The position numbers and the translations under genes are program-made. Positions 9,338 through 19,592 of a stretch of 64,000 nucleotides of DNA are shown in pieces (within the stretch, counting starts at the first letter, position 1; every line of letters begins with the position of its first letter). The notes below the pieces were generated by a model that was given only the letters and a program-made list of their open reading frames with translations, ran no database searches and was not told the DNA's origin. Source of the DNA: Bacteroidota bacterium (lineage in GTDB: Bacteria > Bacteroidota > Bacteroidia > Chitinophagales > Saprospiraceae); contig JANSWP010000002.1 in the NCBI GenBank assembly GCA_024743405.1, positions 124,001-188,000 of the forward strand, read 5' to 3'.

Positions 9338-10300
9338 CTAGACCTCTGCCAATAACAATACTTTTAATAGTATTAGGAGAGGTACGATTTCGACAGTGCA
9401 AATATACAACAAAAAGTGAAACTTGTGATAGGCAAGAAATCGGTTCCCTATAAATAGTACTCTTAAAGACCTGAATATATAGAAGATTCCGATGAGTGCG
9501 AATGAACCATACATTATGGATGAAATGAGTTCTTCTGTCCCGTAAGAGATAAAAATAATAAATGGGAGTAACGCAATACCGAGGATGATATTGAAAACAA
9601 TGATCGTAAAACTATAAACACCAATTTCCTTTTGAATAGGAAAAATACCGCTGACGATTTTTAATAAAATATGTTTTAAAAGGAAAACCAAAGAGACGCC
9701 TCCAATACAAAAAAGTAGTCCATACAAATTACTTTCTGAAAGAGAAATTCCAAAATGTCTCAATATTAGGAATACAAATGTTCCCAAATTAACAAAGAAC
9801 AATAAATACAGTATTTGGAAAGGAAAAGAAGCTATACCTCTCTGATCCCGATGAAGTTGACCAAGTATATTATCATTTAAAAAACCCCGATAAGACGCAG
9901 AAATAACTGATCTGAAGATGGTAAAAATCAATGTTACAATTACCATTAAAACGAGTAAAGTAACAAATAAAAACTGTCGATACTTCTCTTCACTTGACTT
10001 GTTTGATTTAGATTTTTCAGGGGTAACCAAATTAGGCGTAGCAGGTTTGTTGGGTTCTATTTCCGCATTTTGACTAGCAGTAATATTACCGCGTTTTATA
10101 TCAAAAGGATTCCCTGTCGGAGTGGAGGCTGGGACCTCCTTGATATTTAAAGAAGGAGACGTATTTTCTAACCTTGGAGTTAATTCAAAAGGGTTCCGTT
10201 CCTTTTGAGCAATTGATATTTCGCTTTTACCCAATAAAAGGATAAAAACCAAAAGAATAAAAAAGGAGCTTGATATTTTATTCGAATAAAATTTAAGCAT
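9338..10300 (-). CDS. DUF4271 domain-containing membrane protein
   Basis: The function is unknown. I start it at MLKFYSNK, which gives 320 residues; a GTG eight codons earlier would place the promoter inside the gene. The N terminus is a signal peptide or anchor (SSSFFILLVFILLLG) followed by a polar, Pro/Asn/Lys-rich extracytoplasmic segment of about 80 residues. Several strongly hydrophobic helices follow (FLFVTLLVLMVIVTLIF, LYLLFFVNLGTFVFLIL and others), ending in a short tail. This fits DUF4271, found in Bacteroidota next to uroporphyrinogen-III synthase, as here. A link to heme synthesis or envelope biogenesis is only suggested by that neighbourhood. Confidence 0.7.
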   Translation of the reverse strand: MLKFYSNKISSSFFILLVFILLLGKSEISIAQKERNPFELTPRLENTSPSLNIKEVPASTPTGNPFDIKRGNITASQNAEIEPNKPATPNLVTPEKSKSNKSSEEKYRQFLFVTLLVLMVIVTLIFTIFRSVISASYRGFLNDNILGQLHRDQRGIASFPFQILYLLFFVNLGTFVFLILRHFGISLSESNLYGLLFCIGGVSLVFLLKHILLKIVSGIFPIQKEIGVYSFTIIVFNIILGIALLPFIIFISYGTEELISSIMYGSFALIGIFYIFRSLRVLFIGNRFLAYHKFHFLLYICTVEIVPLLILLKVLLLAEV

Positions 10301-10304
10301 TGGG

Positions 10305-10312
10305 CAAAAGTA
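10305..10312 (-). promoter_or_regulatory. candidate -7 box abutting the DUF4271 start
   Basis: The minus strand reads TACTTTTG, only a few nucleotides before the ATG at 10300. The consensus geometry would start the transcript at or next to the start codon, giving a leaderless or nearly leaderless mRNA. I see no clear -33 element. Confidence 0.4.
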
Positions 10313-10421
10313 ATCGTTACCCACTCTTTTTCTAAATATTCAGATGAAAACTTATGTGTTATACATGCTCTTTTTAATAATGAATAAAAAAGAAGGGTTG
10401 AATCTATTTGTACTCCATTTC

Positions 10422-11513
10422 CTAAGGCAATACAACCATCTTCTTGACACTAGAAAAAGAAGCGGTGCCATTTGAAATCAGAAATTGACAAAATACGAGT
10501 CCAGAAAGATTCTTATTATTAGAACTCCAGCTTAAAATATAATTTCCCTCCGTTTGTTTAGCTTCTAGAACCGTATCGATCACTTGACCCAAGTGGTTCA
10601 AAATCAATATCTTAACCAAAAAAGTATCATTTAAACGATACTTGATTTGGGTTTCATTCTGAAAGGGGTTCGGAGTATTTTGTTCGATTTGAAATGGCAA
10701 CTCCTGAATAATTGAACCAGTCGAAAGGGGATCACATTCACCACCAAAATTTTGACAAAAAGTACGCTCGGGCAGTGTACAATCTAAAATATAAGGATTT
10801 GGCTTTCCATCTTGATATTCTGAAATTTTTAAATTTCTATCCCATTCATTTTGATCCACTCTATCTGCAAAATGCCAAGCACAAAGTGTTGTTCGTTGAG
10901 ATTCGAAAAAATTCGCATTTGCCGCATCTGCTTGATCCTTATACATCGTGTAAAAATAGAACATGGAACGGGCAACATTTCCTTTGTGGGCTTCAGGAAC
11001 TTCAAAATAATTACTCGTTCGTTCACTGTATAAATCAATATTTTGAGTCGGGATATTTGATTGAGAATTATCTAAATAATACCATTCATCTGTTTGATTA
11101 TCAGCAATCTCACCAAATGGTAAATTTCCACGATCCGCATTTACATCTGCTCTCGTTGCATATAAATGATGCATATCTCCCCTTGCTTGACCAGTTGCCC
11201 CTAAACTTTGAGGAAACGTATGCTCTGTATTCAAACCTAAATCAAAAGCTGTCTGAGTGGGGTCTCCATTCGGATTTAAATAAATTTTATATCCAGAATA
11301 AACACAAGTCATAGAATCATTTGGACTATCAATATTCCCAAATAACGTATCCCGAGCCATTCCTTGAGTAAGATTCAGAACTGGTTTATAATTATCCACT
11401 AATTTGTCTAATAACACTTGCCCAAAGTCACCAGGGAAAACAGATTGATGAAACTGAGCCTTCAAATTAAAACAACAAAAAGTAAGAAAAAGGAAAGCAA
11501 TATGTTTATTCAT
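10422..11513 (-). CDS. secreted endonuclease I with T9SS sorting domain
   Basis: A secreted nuclease of the EndA/endonuclease I family (His-Me finger, Mg2+-dependent, little sequence preference). The start is MNKHIAFLFLTFC, which gives a clean signal peptide cleaved near LKAQ. The nuclease core spans roughly residues 30-245 and shows NTEHTFPQS at about 95-103 and DMHHLYATRADVNADRGN at about 113-130, with the catalytic His and metal-binding Asn. The last 85 residues (TPNPFQNETQIKYRL ... VVLP) are a type A T9SS sorting domain, so the enzyme is exported through T9SS and then attached to or released from the cell surface. The likely use is DNA scavenging or biofilm degradation (inference). Confidence 0.9.
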   Translation of the reverse strand: MNKHIAFLFLTFCCFNLKAQFHQSVFPGDFGQVLLDKLVDNYKPVLNLTQGMARDTLFGNIDSPNDSMTCVYSGYKIYLNPNGDPTQTAFDLGLNTEHTFPQSLGATGQARGDMHHLYATRADVNADRGNLPFGEIADNQTDEWYYLDNSQSNIPTQNIDLYSERTSNYFEVPEAHKGNVARSMFYFYTMYKDQADAANANFFESQRTTLCAWHFADRVDQNEWDRNLKISEYQDGKPNPYILDCTLPERTFCQNFGGECDPLSTGSIIQELPFQIEQNTPNPFQNETQIKYRLNDTFLVKILILNHLGQVIDTVLEAKQTEGNYILSWSSNNKNLSGLVFCQFLISNGTASFSSVKKMVVLP

Positions 11514-11594
11514 TTTATCAAAATATGAAATGCTAATCTCCATTTATGAAATCGCACTCCTGATGAACTGAAAACTGACGAATGCTATTCAAAA

Positions 11595-12182
11595 TCAAGT
11601 CGCCCAGGTCTTTCCAACCTCAGCCAAAGGCACACAACCTTCATAAGTTTGTGGAAGTGGGTCATATTGTAAAACCTCCGAAACACCAACTTCAGAAGTA
11701 AAAAAGCCTAATAAGGTCAATTCTTTAATCATATTAAAAAACGGCCGATTAATATCGGAATCATAGTCTTCTTTATTTATTATCGCATAGGCAGCTTCAT
11801 CGTATTTAGTCAATAAAGCATTTTGCTCCTCTACATCTAACTGAACGAAAGGTTGCCCATAGGCAGACTTAGCATCAGCTTCAAATTTAGTCAAACCATC
11901 CAAAAATACCTTTTGATCATCTTTGTCATAATTATCCTTCAACATAATATCAATAAACTCAGGTACACCAACATCCTTGGCTCCTGGAGAATCTGTTCTA
12001 GGAATAATTCTTTCTGCAATTGTAGCAACGGTATCAGCTTGACTTAAATTGAAAAATCGAGGCTCCCAGCTAAGCCCTTTTGGCTCAGGTTGACAACCAT
12101 TTAATATACCCACAATCGCTGCTGCAGATATAGTGCCCCCCATTAAGAATGCTGTTTTTTTTATTGCGTCTCTCCTATTCAT
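11595..12182 (-). CDS. gluconate 2-dehydrogenase subunit 3 family lipoprotein (Tat signal)
   Basis: A 195-residue accessory subunit of membrane-bound GMC dehydrogenases. The N terminus has a twin-arginine motif (MNRRDAIKKT), a hydrophobic stretch and the lipobox ILNGC with Cys30, so it should be folded in the cytoplasm, exported by Tat and lipid-anchored. The family core is seen in TVATIAERIIPRTDSPGAKDVGVPEFID and in the C-terminal ELTLLGFFTSEVGVSEVLQYDP. The GMC oxidoreductase gene lies 104 bp upstream on the same strand. In this family the small subunit carries the flavoprotein through Tat as a hitchhiker, which would explain why the large subunit has no signal. Confidence 0.88.
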   Translation of the reverse strand: MNRRDAIKKTAFLMGGTISAAAIVGILNGCQPEPKGLSWEPRFFNLSQADTVATIAERIIPRTDSPGAKDVGVPEFIDIMLKDNYDKDDQKVFLDGLTKFEADAKSAYGQPFVQLDVEEQNALLTKYDEAAYAIINKEDYDSDINRPFFNMIKELTLLGFFTSEVGVSEVLQYDPLPQTYEGCVPLAEVGKTWAT

Positions 12183-12286
12183 AATAATTGAGTTTTGAAG
12201 ACTAGGTTACAAGTTTAAAAACATAGTTTCTAATTTCACAAGCCCCATCTTTGATCTCTAGTTCTTTGACAAATTAGGCGATATTT

Positions 12287-14002
12287 TTATAAATTACCTT
12301 TATTTAATTCTTTAACAGCAAAATCACATGCTCTTGCCGTCAAAGCCATATAAGTTAAAGATGGATTTTGGCAGGCCGATGAAGTCATACAGGCTCCGTC
12401 AGTCACGAATACATTTGGAGCATCCCAAACTTGGTTGTTTTTATTCAACACAGAAGTTTTCGGGTCACGTCCCATTCTTGCTGTTCCCATTTCGTGGATT
12501 CCGTGTCCTGGAGCCTCATCTCGATCAAAAGTGTCAATGTTTTTAAATCCAGCTGACTCCAACATTTCGGCTGCAGATTGTGCCATATCCTCCCTCATTA
12601 TTTTCTCATTTTCTTTAAATTCGCAATCAATCTTAAGCGTTGGCTGCCCCCATTTATCAGTCTTGTCAAAATCCAGGTTTACCTTATTTTCATGGTATGG
12701 TAACATTTCACCAAAACCAGTTAATCCCATTCGCCACATCCCCGGGCTGGTTATTTTTTCTTTCATATCTGCCCCAAAACCTAATTCTGCAACCATCGTT
12801 TTCCAGTCTTTTCGGCTTGCGCTACCCTGATAACCAAACCCTCTTACATAATCTTTTCGCTCAGAATTATTATCTCCCAAATTTCTAAATCGAGGGATAT
12901 AAATACCATTCGGACGGCGCCCTTTATAATATCTATCGTTAAAACCATCGTAATCTCCCGAAGCTCCAACCCGAAAGTGATGATCCATCAAATTATGTCC
13001 TAACTCTCCTGATGAACTTCCCAATCCATTATCAAAAATGTCTCTTGCTGTATTCATGAGTATAAAAGTAGATCCAAGCGTTGAAGCATTGCAAAAGATC
13101 ACTTTCGCATAAAATTCCATAGTCTCATTCGTTTCAGCATCAATTACGCGTACACCTGTGGCTCGTTTTTTATCTTTATCGTAAATCAAAGAATTCACAA
13201 TAGAATGAGGACGAAGGGTCATATTTCCCGTTTTCTCAGCCACTGGCAAAGTGGCGGCATTACTGGAGAAGTACCCTCCAAAAGGACAACCTCTTCGGCA
13301 TAAGTTTCGATGTTGGCACTTGCCACGACCATTATGAGGCTGTGTCAAGTTTGCGACTCGTCCAATGGTCATCGCCCTTCCAGAAAAATGTTCCGCAATT
13401 TTTTCTTTAAGATGTGTTTCAACACAATTCATCTCCATAGGTGGCAAAAAGTTACCATCTGGTAATTGAGCTAAGCCTTCATTTTGTCCACTAATTCCCG
13501 CAAATGACTCTACATAGTCATACCATTTTTTGAGGTCTTTGTATCGGATAGGCCAATCTGCACCATGACCATCTTTGGCATTAGATTCAAAATCCATCTG
13601 ACTCCAACGGTAGCTTTGTCGCCCCCAAATCAAAGAACGCCCACCGACATGATAACCTCGGATCCAGTCAAATTTTTTGACTTCCGTATAGGGATTATCA
13701 ATATCATTGGCAAAAAAATGTTTCGTAGATTGTCCCACTGCATAACCTGTTCTGGATTGAATCCGATAAGTGGTTTCACGCTCCTCAGTAGTTAACCTAT
13801 CTCCATACTTTAAATCCCATGGTGCCATATTCATCGTCGGATAATCTTGAACATGGCGGACATTTCGTCCTCGTTCTAAAACTAAGGTTTTCAGTCCTTT
13901 TTCAGAGAGTTCTTTCGCAGCCCAACCACCGCTGATTCCGGAACCAACGACAATGGCATCATAAGTCTGTTCTTTTTGACCTTTCAGATTCAAATTACTC
14001 AT
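12287..14002 (-). CDS. GMC family oxidoreductase, large subunit
   Basis: An FAD-dependent dehydrogenase of 571 residues, partner of the subunit-3 lipoprotein downstream. The N terminus has the dinucleotide-binding motif VVGSGISGG (Gly20, 22, 25) and LVLERG. The middle holds a Cys-rich stretch CQHRNLCRRGCPFGG. The C-terminal catalytic region has HGIHEMGTARMG and CQNPSLTYMALTARACDFA, the His and Asn pair. It lacks its own signal peptide, consistent with Tat hitchhiking on the small subunit. A periplasmic sugar, polyol or sugar acid is the likely substrate, with electrons passing to a cytochrome or quinone. It is a distant paralogue of the fragment at the left edge, which is of the BetA branch. 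Confidence 0.92.
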   Translation of the reverse strand: MSNLNLKGQKEQTYDAIVVGSGISGGWAAKELSEKGLKTLVLERGRNVRHVQDYPTMNMAPWDLKYGDRLTTEERETTYRIQSRTGYAVGQSTKHFFANDIDNPYTEVKKFDWIRGYHVGGRSLIWGRQSYRWSQMDFESNAKDGHGADWPIRYKDLKKWYDYVESFAGISGQNEGLAQLPDGNFLPPMEMNCVETHLKEKIAEHFSGRAMTIGRVANLTQPHNGRGKCQHRNLCRRGCPFGGYFSSNAATLPVAEKTGNMTLRPHSIVNSLIYDKDKKRATGVRVIDAETNETMEFYAKVIFCNASTLGSTFILMNTARDIFDNGLGSSSGELGHNLMDHHFRVGASGDYDGFNDRYYKGRRPNGIYIPRFRNLGDNNSERKDYVRGFGYQGSASRKDWKTMVAELGFGADMKEKITSPGMWRMGLTGFGEMLPYHENKVNLDFDKTDKWGQPTLKIDCEFKENEKIMREDMAQSAAEMLESAGFKNIDTFDRDEAPGHGIHEMGTARMGRDPKTSVLNKNNQVWDAPNVFVTDGACMTSSACQNPSLTYMALTARACDFAVKELNKGNL

Positions 14003-14108
14003 GTGTAAGTATTGTGAAGTGACAATGTTATTTTGAGGTAAGCATTTTAAAGTGCCGAATATAAGACAAGGATATGTTTTTTTGAAATTTGATTCTATCG
14101 AAATAATA

Positions 14109-14627
14109 TTAAAGATCGTGTCGAATCAGGTACTTTGGGTCTTCCAGATATTGCTTTTCTTTTTCTTTAGAATAACCAAAAGTAGCATGAGGTAAGAGTC
14201 GGTTTAAAAAGCGAGAAACAACTTTCAATTCTTTTTCAGACATAGTTAAAGACATATCATTTCCGTCTATCATTTTAAAATACATCAATCCTTTTTTCGA
14301 AAACTGAAATCCGAAAGGCATTCGATTGGTCACTACAGAATAAACCCAAACAATTTTTTCAGGTTCATGAGTTAATATTTTCATCAAATCACTGTCTTCA
14401 ACGCGTTGTACCCGTAAGGCTCCCCATGAATATTTTATTCCATAATAAATGAGTACCCAACTTAGGATCAGAATATAAATGTTTTGGCTGAATCCAAAGG
14501 TAAAGGCAATACTTCCTACAATCAGCACTAACAATGCCCCTATGGTTTCCATACGTAATTCTTTTAAAATAGCCCCACAGAGCATTTGCATGGCAGGATG
14601 ATTATGATATGGAATAGGTTTTTTCAA
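14109..14627 (-). CDS. two-helix membrane protein of unknown function
   Basis: I do not recognise this 172-residue protein. Two adjacent membrane helices (about residues 29-45 and 50-66: IGALLVLIVGSIAFTFGF and IYILILSWVLIYYGIKY) follow a short N terminus. A soluble C-terminal half of about 100 residues, rich in Lys, Glu and Met, contains PEKIVWVYSVVTNRMPFGFQF and KELKVVSRFLNRLLPHATFGYS. The layout resembles membrane-anchored PH-like or YcxB-like domains, but no motif proves it. It is divergent from parE and shares the intergenic region with it. Confidence 0.65.
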   Translation of the reverse strand: MKKPIPYHNHPAMQMLCGAILKELRMETIGALLVLIVGSIAFTFGFSQNIYILILSWVLIYYGIKYSWGALRVQRVEDSDLMKILTHEPEKIVWVYSVVTNRMPFGFQFSKKGLMYFKMIDGNDMSLTMSEKELKVVSRFLNRLLPHATFGYSKEKEKQYLEDPKYLIRHDL

Positions 14628-14679
14628 ATCTTAGAATGCAAACAAATTTATTTTACTTCACTAAAACATAAACAATTTG

Positions 14680-14710
14680 TTGTTAAAGTCATTTTTCGTT
14701 TATACTTTTG
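14680..14710 (+). promoter_or_regulatory. candidate promoter for parE
   Basis: TTG, 20 nt, then TACTTTTG fits the Bacteroidota -33/-7 consensus. It lies about 105 nt ahead of the parE ATG. Confidence 0.5.
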
Positions 14711-14815
14711 TACGAAGTTAAGTCTAAGGATTGTGAATTCGTTTTAGTATGATTTTTAAACTGTTATCTTGCAGCTTTGTTGGCGAATTTTCAAAAAAAA
14801 TCACTCAAAAATAAT

Positions 14816-16747
14816 ATGGCAAACGGACAAGTAAACTATACCGAAGATAATATTCGTTCACTCGACTGGAAAGAACACATCCGAATGCGCCCTGGTATGT
14901 ATATCGGGAAACTAGGTGATGGTTCTGCACCCGACGATGGTATTTATGTCCTTGTAAAAGAGGTCTTTGATAATGCCATTGATGAGTTTGTTATGGGTTT
15001 TGGCAAAAATATAGAGGTGAAAATTGAAGAAGGTATTGTTCAAATTCGTGATTATGGTCGTGGTATTCCTTTAGGAAAAGTAGTTGATTGTGTCTCAAAA
15101 ATCAATACTGGTGGAAAATACGATTCAAAAGCCTTCAAAAAATCAGTCGGTTTAAATGGTGTTGGTACAAAGGCTGTAAATGCCCTGTCCAACTATTTCA
15201 AAGTACAAGCTGTCCGTGAAGGGAAGACTAAGGTTGCCGAATTTGAGCAGGGTAATCTCCTGAAAGACCACCGAATTGCAAAAACAAAAGAGGAAAATGG
15301 AACCATTGTTTATTTTAAACCAGATGATTCTATCTTCAAAAATTATCGCTTTCGTCCTGAATTTATCGAAAACCAACTTTGGAACTATGCCTATTTGAAT
15401 GCAGGTTTAAAAATCCATTTCAACGGCAATATTTTATACTCTAAAAATGGACTTTTGGATTTGTTAAATAAAAGAACAAATCCTGAAAATTTACGCTATC
15501 CAATCATCCACATGAAAGGTGAAGACATTGAGGTAGCGTTGACTCATGGAAATCAATATGGCGAGCAATATTATTCCTTCGTAAATGGTCAAAATACGAC
15601 TCAAGGAGGTACGCATTTAAATGCTTATAAAGAGGCCCTTGTAAACACAATTCGCGGATTTTTCAACAAAAACTATGATGCGAAAGATATTCGATCCTCT
15701 ATTATTTCTGCGGTAAGTGTAAGAGTAGAAGAACCTGTTTTTGAATCTCAAACTAAAACAAAACTAGGCTCTGATAAAGTTGGCCCAGGTGGACCAACTA
15801 TGCGAACTTTCATTAATGATTTTATTAAAACGCATCTAGATAATTTTCTTCATAGAAATCCCGAAGTCGCTCAGTCAATTGAAAAAAGGATCAAGCAATC
15901 CGAACGAGAAAGAAAGGAAATTGCAGCCATCAAAAAAGAGGCAAATCAAAAGAATCGAAAGGCAAATATTCACAATAAAAAACTTCGTGATTGCCGAGTT
16001 CATTTAACAGATTCAAATAGAAAGCACCCTGAAGAAAGTCGATTAAAGACAACTATTTTCATTACAGAGGGAGACTCTGCGAGTGGTTCTATTACAAAAG
16101 CACGAGATGTACAAACTCAGGCCGTATTTAGCCTTCGCGGAAAACCAAAAAACTGTTTTGGATTGACTAGAAAAGAAATCTACCAAAATGAAGAATTACA
16201 CCTTTTACAACATGCCTTAAACGTAGAAGATGGAGTTGACTTTTTAAAATTCAATCAAGTCGTAATTGCAACTGACGCCGATGTAGATGGTATGCATATA
16301 CGTTTATTGTTATTAACTTTTTTCCTTCAATATTTTCCTGATTTAGTCCGAAATGGACATCTCTATATTTTAGAAACACCACTGTTTAGAGTACGTGACA
16401 AAAAAGATACTTTTTATTGTTACAGCGAAGCAGAAAAGCAAGAAGCCACTAAAAAATTAAGGGGCAAAGCAGAGATTACTCGCTTTAAAGGATTAGGAGA
16501 AATCTCACCAAATGAATTCGGAGATTTTATTGGTGAAAACATCAAATTAGAGCCTGTTATTTTACAGAAAGATACTGATTTGGAAGAAGTACTTTCTTAT
16601 TACATGGGTAAAAACACACCTAATCGTCAGCGATTTATTATTGATAATTTGAGAATTGAAAAAGATGAAATAGAAGATACAGATGATAAATCTTATTTAA
16701 AACCTGAAACTGAAAAGGTATCAGATCCCGAATTAGAGTATGTCTAA
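14816..16747 (+). CDS. parE: DNA topoisomerase IV subunit B
   Basis: The ATPase subunit of the type II topoisomerase that unlinks daughter chromosomes. The 643 residues begin at ATG ([12 protein letters not shown]); an upstream in-frame TTG exists but adds 13 atypical residues. The GHKL ATPase shows [11 protein letters not shown] and the G1 box DYGRGIPLG with [19 protein letters not shown]. The TOPRIM domain shows [16 protein letters not shown] and the acidic [12 protein letters not shown]. It matches the Bacteroidota ParE layout rather than GyrB, whose C-terminal region is longer. The partner parC gene is not adjacent; the next gene downstream is lon. Confidence 0.92.
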   Translation: MANGQVNYTEDNIRSLDWKEHIRMRPGMYIGKLGDGSAPDDGIYVLVKEVFDNAIDEFVMGFGKNIEVKIEEGIVQIRDYGRGIPLGKVVDCVSKINTGGKYDSKAFKKSVGLNGVGTKAVNALSNYFKVQAVREGKTKVAEFEQGNLLKDHRIAKTKEENGTIVYFKPDDSIFKNYRFRPEFIENQLWNYAYLNAGLKIHFNGNILYSKNGLLDLLNKRTNPENLRYPIIHMKGEDIEVALTHGNQYGEQYYSFVNGQNTTQGGTHLNAYKEALVNTIRGFFNKNYDAKDIRSSIISAVSVRVEEPVFESQTKTKLGSDKVGPGGPTMRTFINDFIKTHLDNFLHRNPEVAQSIEKRIKQSERERKEIAAIKKEANQKNRKANIHNKKLRDCRVHLTDSNRKHPEESRLKTTIFITEGDSASGSITKARDVQTQAVFSLRGKPKNCFGLTRKEIYQNEELHLLQHALNVEDGVDFLKFNQVVIATDADVDGMHIRLLLLTFFLQYFPDLVRNGHLYILETPLFRVRDKKDTFYCYSEAEKQEATKKLRGKAEITRFKGLGEISPNEFGDFIGENIKLEPVILQKDTDLEEVLSYYMGKNTPNRQRFIIDNLRIEKDEIEDTDDKSYLKPETEKVSDPELEYV

Positions 16748-17066
16748 GGAATGCAATAGGAGATAGTTTATCTTTCTAAAGTCGTAAATACACTCACCTT
16801 TGCTTCTTTTCTTACAGACTGACTTTTTGTCTTACAATTCTAACTTACCATCACATTATTTTGCGTAATTTTATTAAATTATGCCAATAAGACCACTGAA
16901 TAATAAAAAAGGTTCGGTGGCATAAATCTTGACCATTTGCGTAAGATTTAAAAAAACTATTATTTCTGTCAAGTTGACATAATTCATGATAGAATGATAA
17001 AATGAGTAACTGATAAAAACACCTTCATACTCATTTCATTATTCCCTCATTTCTTTATTTTTTAGA
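16748..17066 (+). other. intergenic stretch between parE and lon
   Basis: 319 bp without a credible gene. It is very AT-rich, with no terminator-like hairpin after parE that I could find. TTGACA at 16974-16979 with TAAAAT 18 nt later resembles an E. coli promoter but not the Bacteroidota consensus. It presumably holds the lon promoter. Confidence 0.5.
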
Positions 17067-19490
17067 ATGCGAATATTTGAAGAAATTTTTTCACAGCGTG
17101 GCTTTGATGAAGATACGGATTTTATGCCCCTCATCACTGTAGATGAAGAAGATGAGCGCAATATTCAGGAAACATTTCCTGATATTTTGCCGGTTTTAGC
17201 ATTGAAAAACACGGTGCTTTTTCCAGGTATTGTTATTCCAATTACGGTAGGACGTGATAAATCAATAAAAGCAATTGAGGAAGCTTACAATAATAATCGC
17301 ATCATTGCTGTGCTTTCCCAAAAAGATGCAAAAATAGAAACCCCAAATGCAGAAGACTTATTCAATATTGGTACTATAGCTCGAATTATTAAGCTCATAA
17401 AAATGCCTGATGGAACGACCACTGCTATATTGCAAGGTCGAAAACGGTTTAGCTTAATTGAATTATTAAGCCAAGATCCTTTTATGAAAGGTCAAATAAG
17501 TGAATTGACTTATGAAGATGCAGAGAATAAATTAGAATTTGAGGCCTTGATTTCTTCCATTATGGATAAAGCCAAGCAGATTATTGAGCTTTCACCACAA
17601 ATTCCTTCTGAGGCAATTGTGATGTTGAAGAATATCAATAATCCAAGTTTCCTATTGAACTTCATTGCCTCCAATTTGGGTAATAAAGTATCTGTTAAGC
17701 AATCGATTTTAGAGATGCACAATTTGCGTGACAAAGCACAATCGATTGTTAAACACATGGATGCAGAGTTACAACTCTTGGAATTAAAAGACCAAATTGA
17801 GAGTAAAGTTCGAACTGATATTGAAAAACAGCAGCGTGATTATTTCTTAAATCAACAGTTGAAGACCATACAAGAAGAATTGGGTCAAAACCCACAAGAA
17901 GATGAAGTTAGACAACTAATCTTGCGAGCGAAAAAGAAAAATTGGTCTAAAGACGTAACCAAAACTTTTGAGAAGGAGTTGTCAAAACTCCGAAGAATGA
18001 ACCCACAAGTTGCTGAGTATTCTGTCCAGATGAACTACTTAGATTTACTTTTAGAGCTACCCTGGAATGAATATACTGTCGATAATTTTGATTTACAAAA
18101 AGTCAAAAAAGTATTAGATAAGGATCATTACGGATTAGAAAAAGTTAAAGAAAGGATCTTAGAACATCTTGCCGTTTTGAAATTAAAAGGGGATATGAAA
18201 GCTCCAATTTTGTGTTTGGTTGGTCCTCCTGGAGTTGGAAAAACTTCTTTGGGCAAATCAGTTGCAAGAGCTTTGAAAAGAAAATTTGTTAGAATGTCTT
18301 TAGGTGGGTTGCATGATGAATCAGAAATTCGTGGACATCGAAAAACCTATATTGGCGCAATGCCGGGTCGAATTATTCAATCTTTGAAAAAAGTTAAATC
18401 TTCTAATCCCGTTTTTATTTTGGATGAGATTGATAAAGTAGGAAAAGATTTTCGTGGAGATCCTTCTTCGGCACTTTTAGAAGTTCTCGATCCTGAACAA
18501 AACGGAACTTTCCATGATAATTACTTAGAATTAGAATATGATCTTTCCAAAGTATTATTTATTGCCACCGCCAATAATCTGAATACTATTCAGCCAGCTC
18601 TATTAGATAGAATGGAGATCATTCATGTAAGTGGTTATTCATTAGAAGAAAAAGTCGAAATTGCGAAAAAGCACCTCATTCCAAAACAACGAGAAGATCA
18701 TGGTTTAAAAGCTAAAGACATTCGCCTAACTCCAACAACAATTGCGAAAGTAATAGAACAGTATACTAGAGAATCTGGCGTTCGTTCACTTGATCGACAG
18801 TTGGCTGGCATCATGCGAAATACTGCCAAAAAAGTGGCAATGGAAGAGGTTTATAATATTTCAATCAAGCCCGAGGAATTGAGAAATATTCTTGGACCAA
18901 CACGGTTTTCTTCAGATCTTTATAAAGAGAAACAACCTGCAGGTGTAGCAGTAGGTTTGGCTTGGACAAGAGTAGGTGGAGATATTTTATTTATTGAGGC
19001 GAGCCTAAATAAAGGTAAAGGAGGCATGACTTTGACGGGGAATTTAGGAAATGTGATGAAAGAATCCGCAACAACTGCATTAACCTACATCAAAGCCAAT
19101 AGTGAGTCTTTGGGTATTGACCCCAAGGTTTTCACAGAAAATGACATTCACATTCACGTACCTGAGGGCGCTATCCCTAAAGATGGTCCATCCGCAGGGA
19201 TCACCATGTTAAGTGCATTGGCTTCTGTTTTGATCAATAAACCAATTCGATCACATGTTGCAATGACTGGTGAAATCACTTTGAGAGGAAAAGTATTGCC
19301 AGTAGGAGGAATCAAGGAGAAAATTTTAGCTGCAAAGCGAGCAGGAATCAAAAACATTGTACTTTGTCAAGAGAACGAAAAACATGTGGAAGAAATTAAT
19401 CCAAATTATATCAAAGGATTGAAATTTCATTATGTCAAGCGAATGGAAGAGGTATTAAGCTTTAATTTAGGAATTAATAAAAAATCCTAA
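17067..19490 (+). CDS. lon: ATP-dependent Lon protease
   Basis: A hexameric AAA+ serine protease that removes damaged and regulatory proteins in the cytoplasm. The 807 residues contain an N-terminal substrate domain ([22 protein letters not shown]), a coiled-coil segment, an AAA+ domain with Walker A GPPGVGKT (about 386-393) and Walker B FILDEIDK, and a Lon protease domain with the Ser-Lys dyad Ser709 ([10 protein letters not shown]) and Lys752 (GGIKEK). All catalytic residues are intact and the length is normal. The 319-bp upstream region implies its own promoter. Heat or stress induction is usual for lon, but I see no clear heat-shock element. Confidence 0.97.
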   Translation: MRIFEEIFSQRGFDEDTDFMPLITVDEEDERNIQETFPDILPVLALKNTVLFPGIVIPITVGRDKSIKAIEEAYNNNRIIAVLSQKDAKIETPNAEDLFNIGTIARIIKLIKMPDGTTTAILQGRKRFSLIELLSQDPFMKGQISELTYEDAENKLEFEALISSIMDKAKQIIELSPQIPSEAIVMLKNINNPSFLLNFIASNLGNKVSVKQSILEMHNLRDKAQSIVKHMDAELQLLELKDQIESKVRTDIEKQQRDYFLNQQLKTIQEELGQNPQEDEVRQLILRAKKKNWSKDVTKTFEKELSKLRRMNPQVAEYSVQMNYLDLLLELPWNEYTVDNFDLQKVKKVLDKDHYGLEKVKERILEHLAVLKLKGDMKAPILCLVGPPGVGKTSLGKSVARALKRKFVRMSLGGLHDESEIRGHRKTYIGAMPGRIIQSLKKVKSSNPVFILDEIDKVGKDFRGDPSSALLEVLDPEQNGTFHDNYLELEYDLSKVLFIATANNLNTIQPALLDRMEIIHVSGYSLEEKVEIAKKHLIPKQREDHGLKAKDIRLTPTTIAKVIEQYTRESGVRSLDRQLAGIMRNTAKKVAMEEVYNISIKPEELRNILGPTRFSSDLYKEKQPAGVAVGLAWTRVGGDILFIEASLNKGKGGMTLTGNLGNVMKESATTALTYIKANSESLGIDPKVFTENDIHIHVPEGAIPKDGPSAGITMLSALASVLINKPIRSHVAMTGEITLRGKVLPVGGIKEKILAAKRAGIKNIVLCQENEKHVEEINPNYIKGLKFHYVKRMEEVLSFNLGINKKS

Positions 19491-19592
19491 AAACCACTAT
19501 TCAATCAAACCTTTTCTAAACGGGTAGCGTCTTAGTGTTGAGCGAATATCTACGTTTCATAGAAATATTTATTAAAAGGAAATTTCCAGCAC

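Noticed and set aside
10712-11314. 200-codon open frame on the plus strand
   Set aside because: It lies fully antisense to the well-supported endonuclease I gene, has no family-like features, and an odd composition (many His, Asn, Tyr). It is a shadow of the real gene.
12435-12830. 131-codon open frame on the plus strand
   Set aside because: Antisense to the GMC oxidoreductase gene, with no recognisable domain.
16974-17003. TTGACA ... TAAAAT as a sigma-70 promoter for lon
   Set aside because: Bacteroidota housekeeping promoters use TTTG/TAnnTTTG rather than this consensus, and such AT-rich matches arise by chance.
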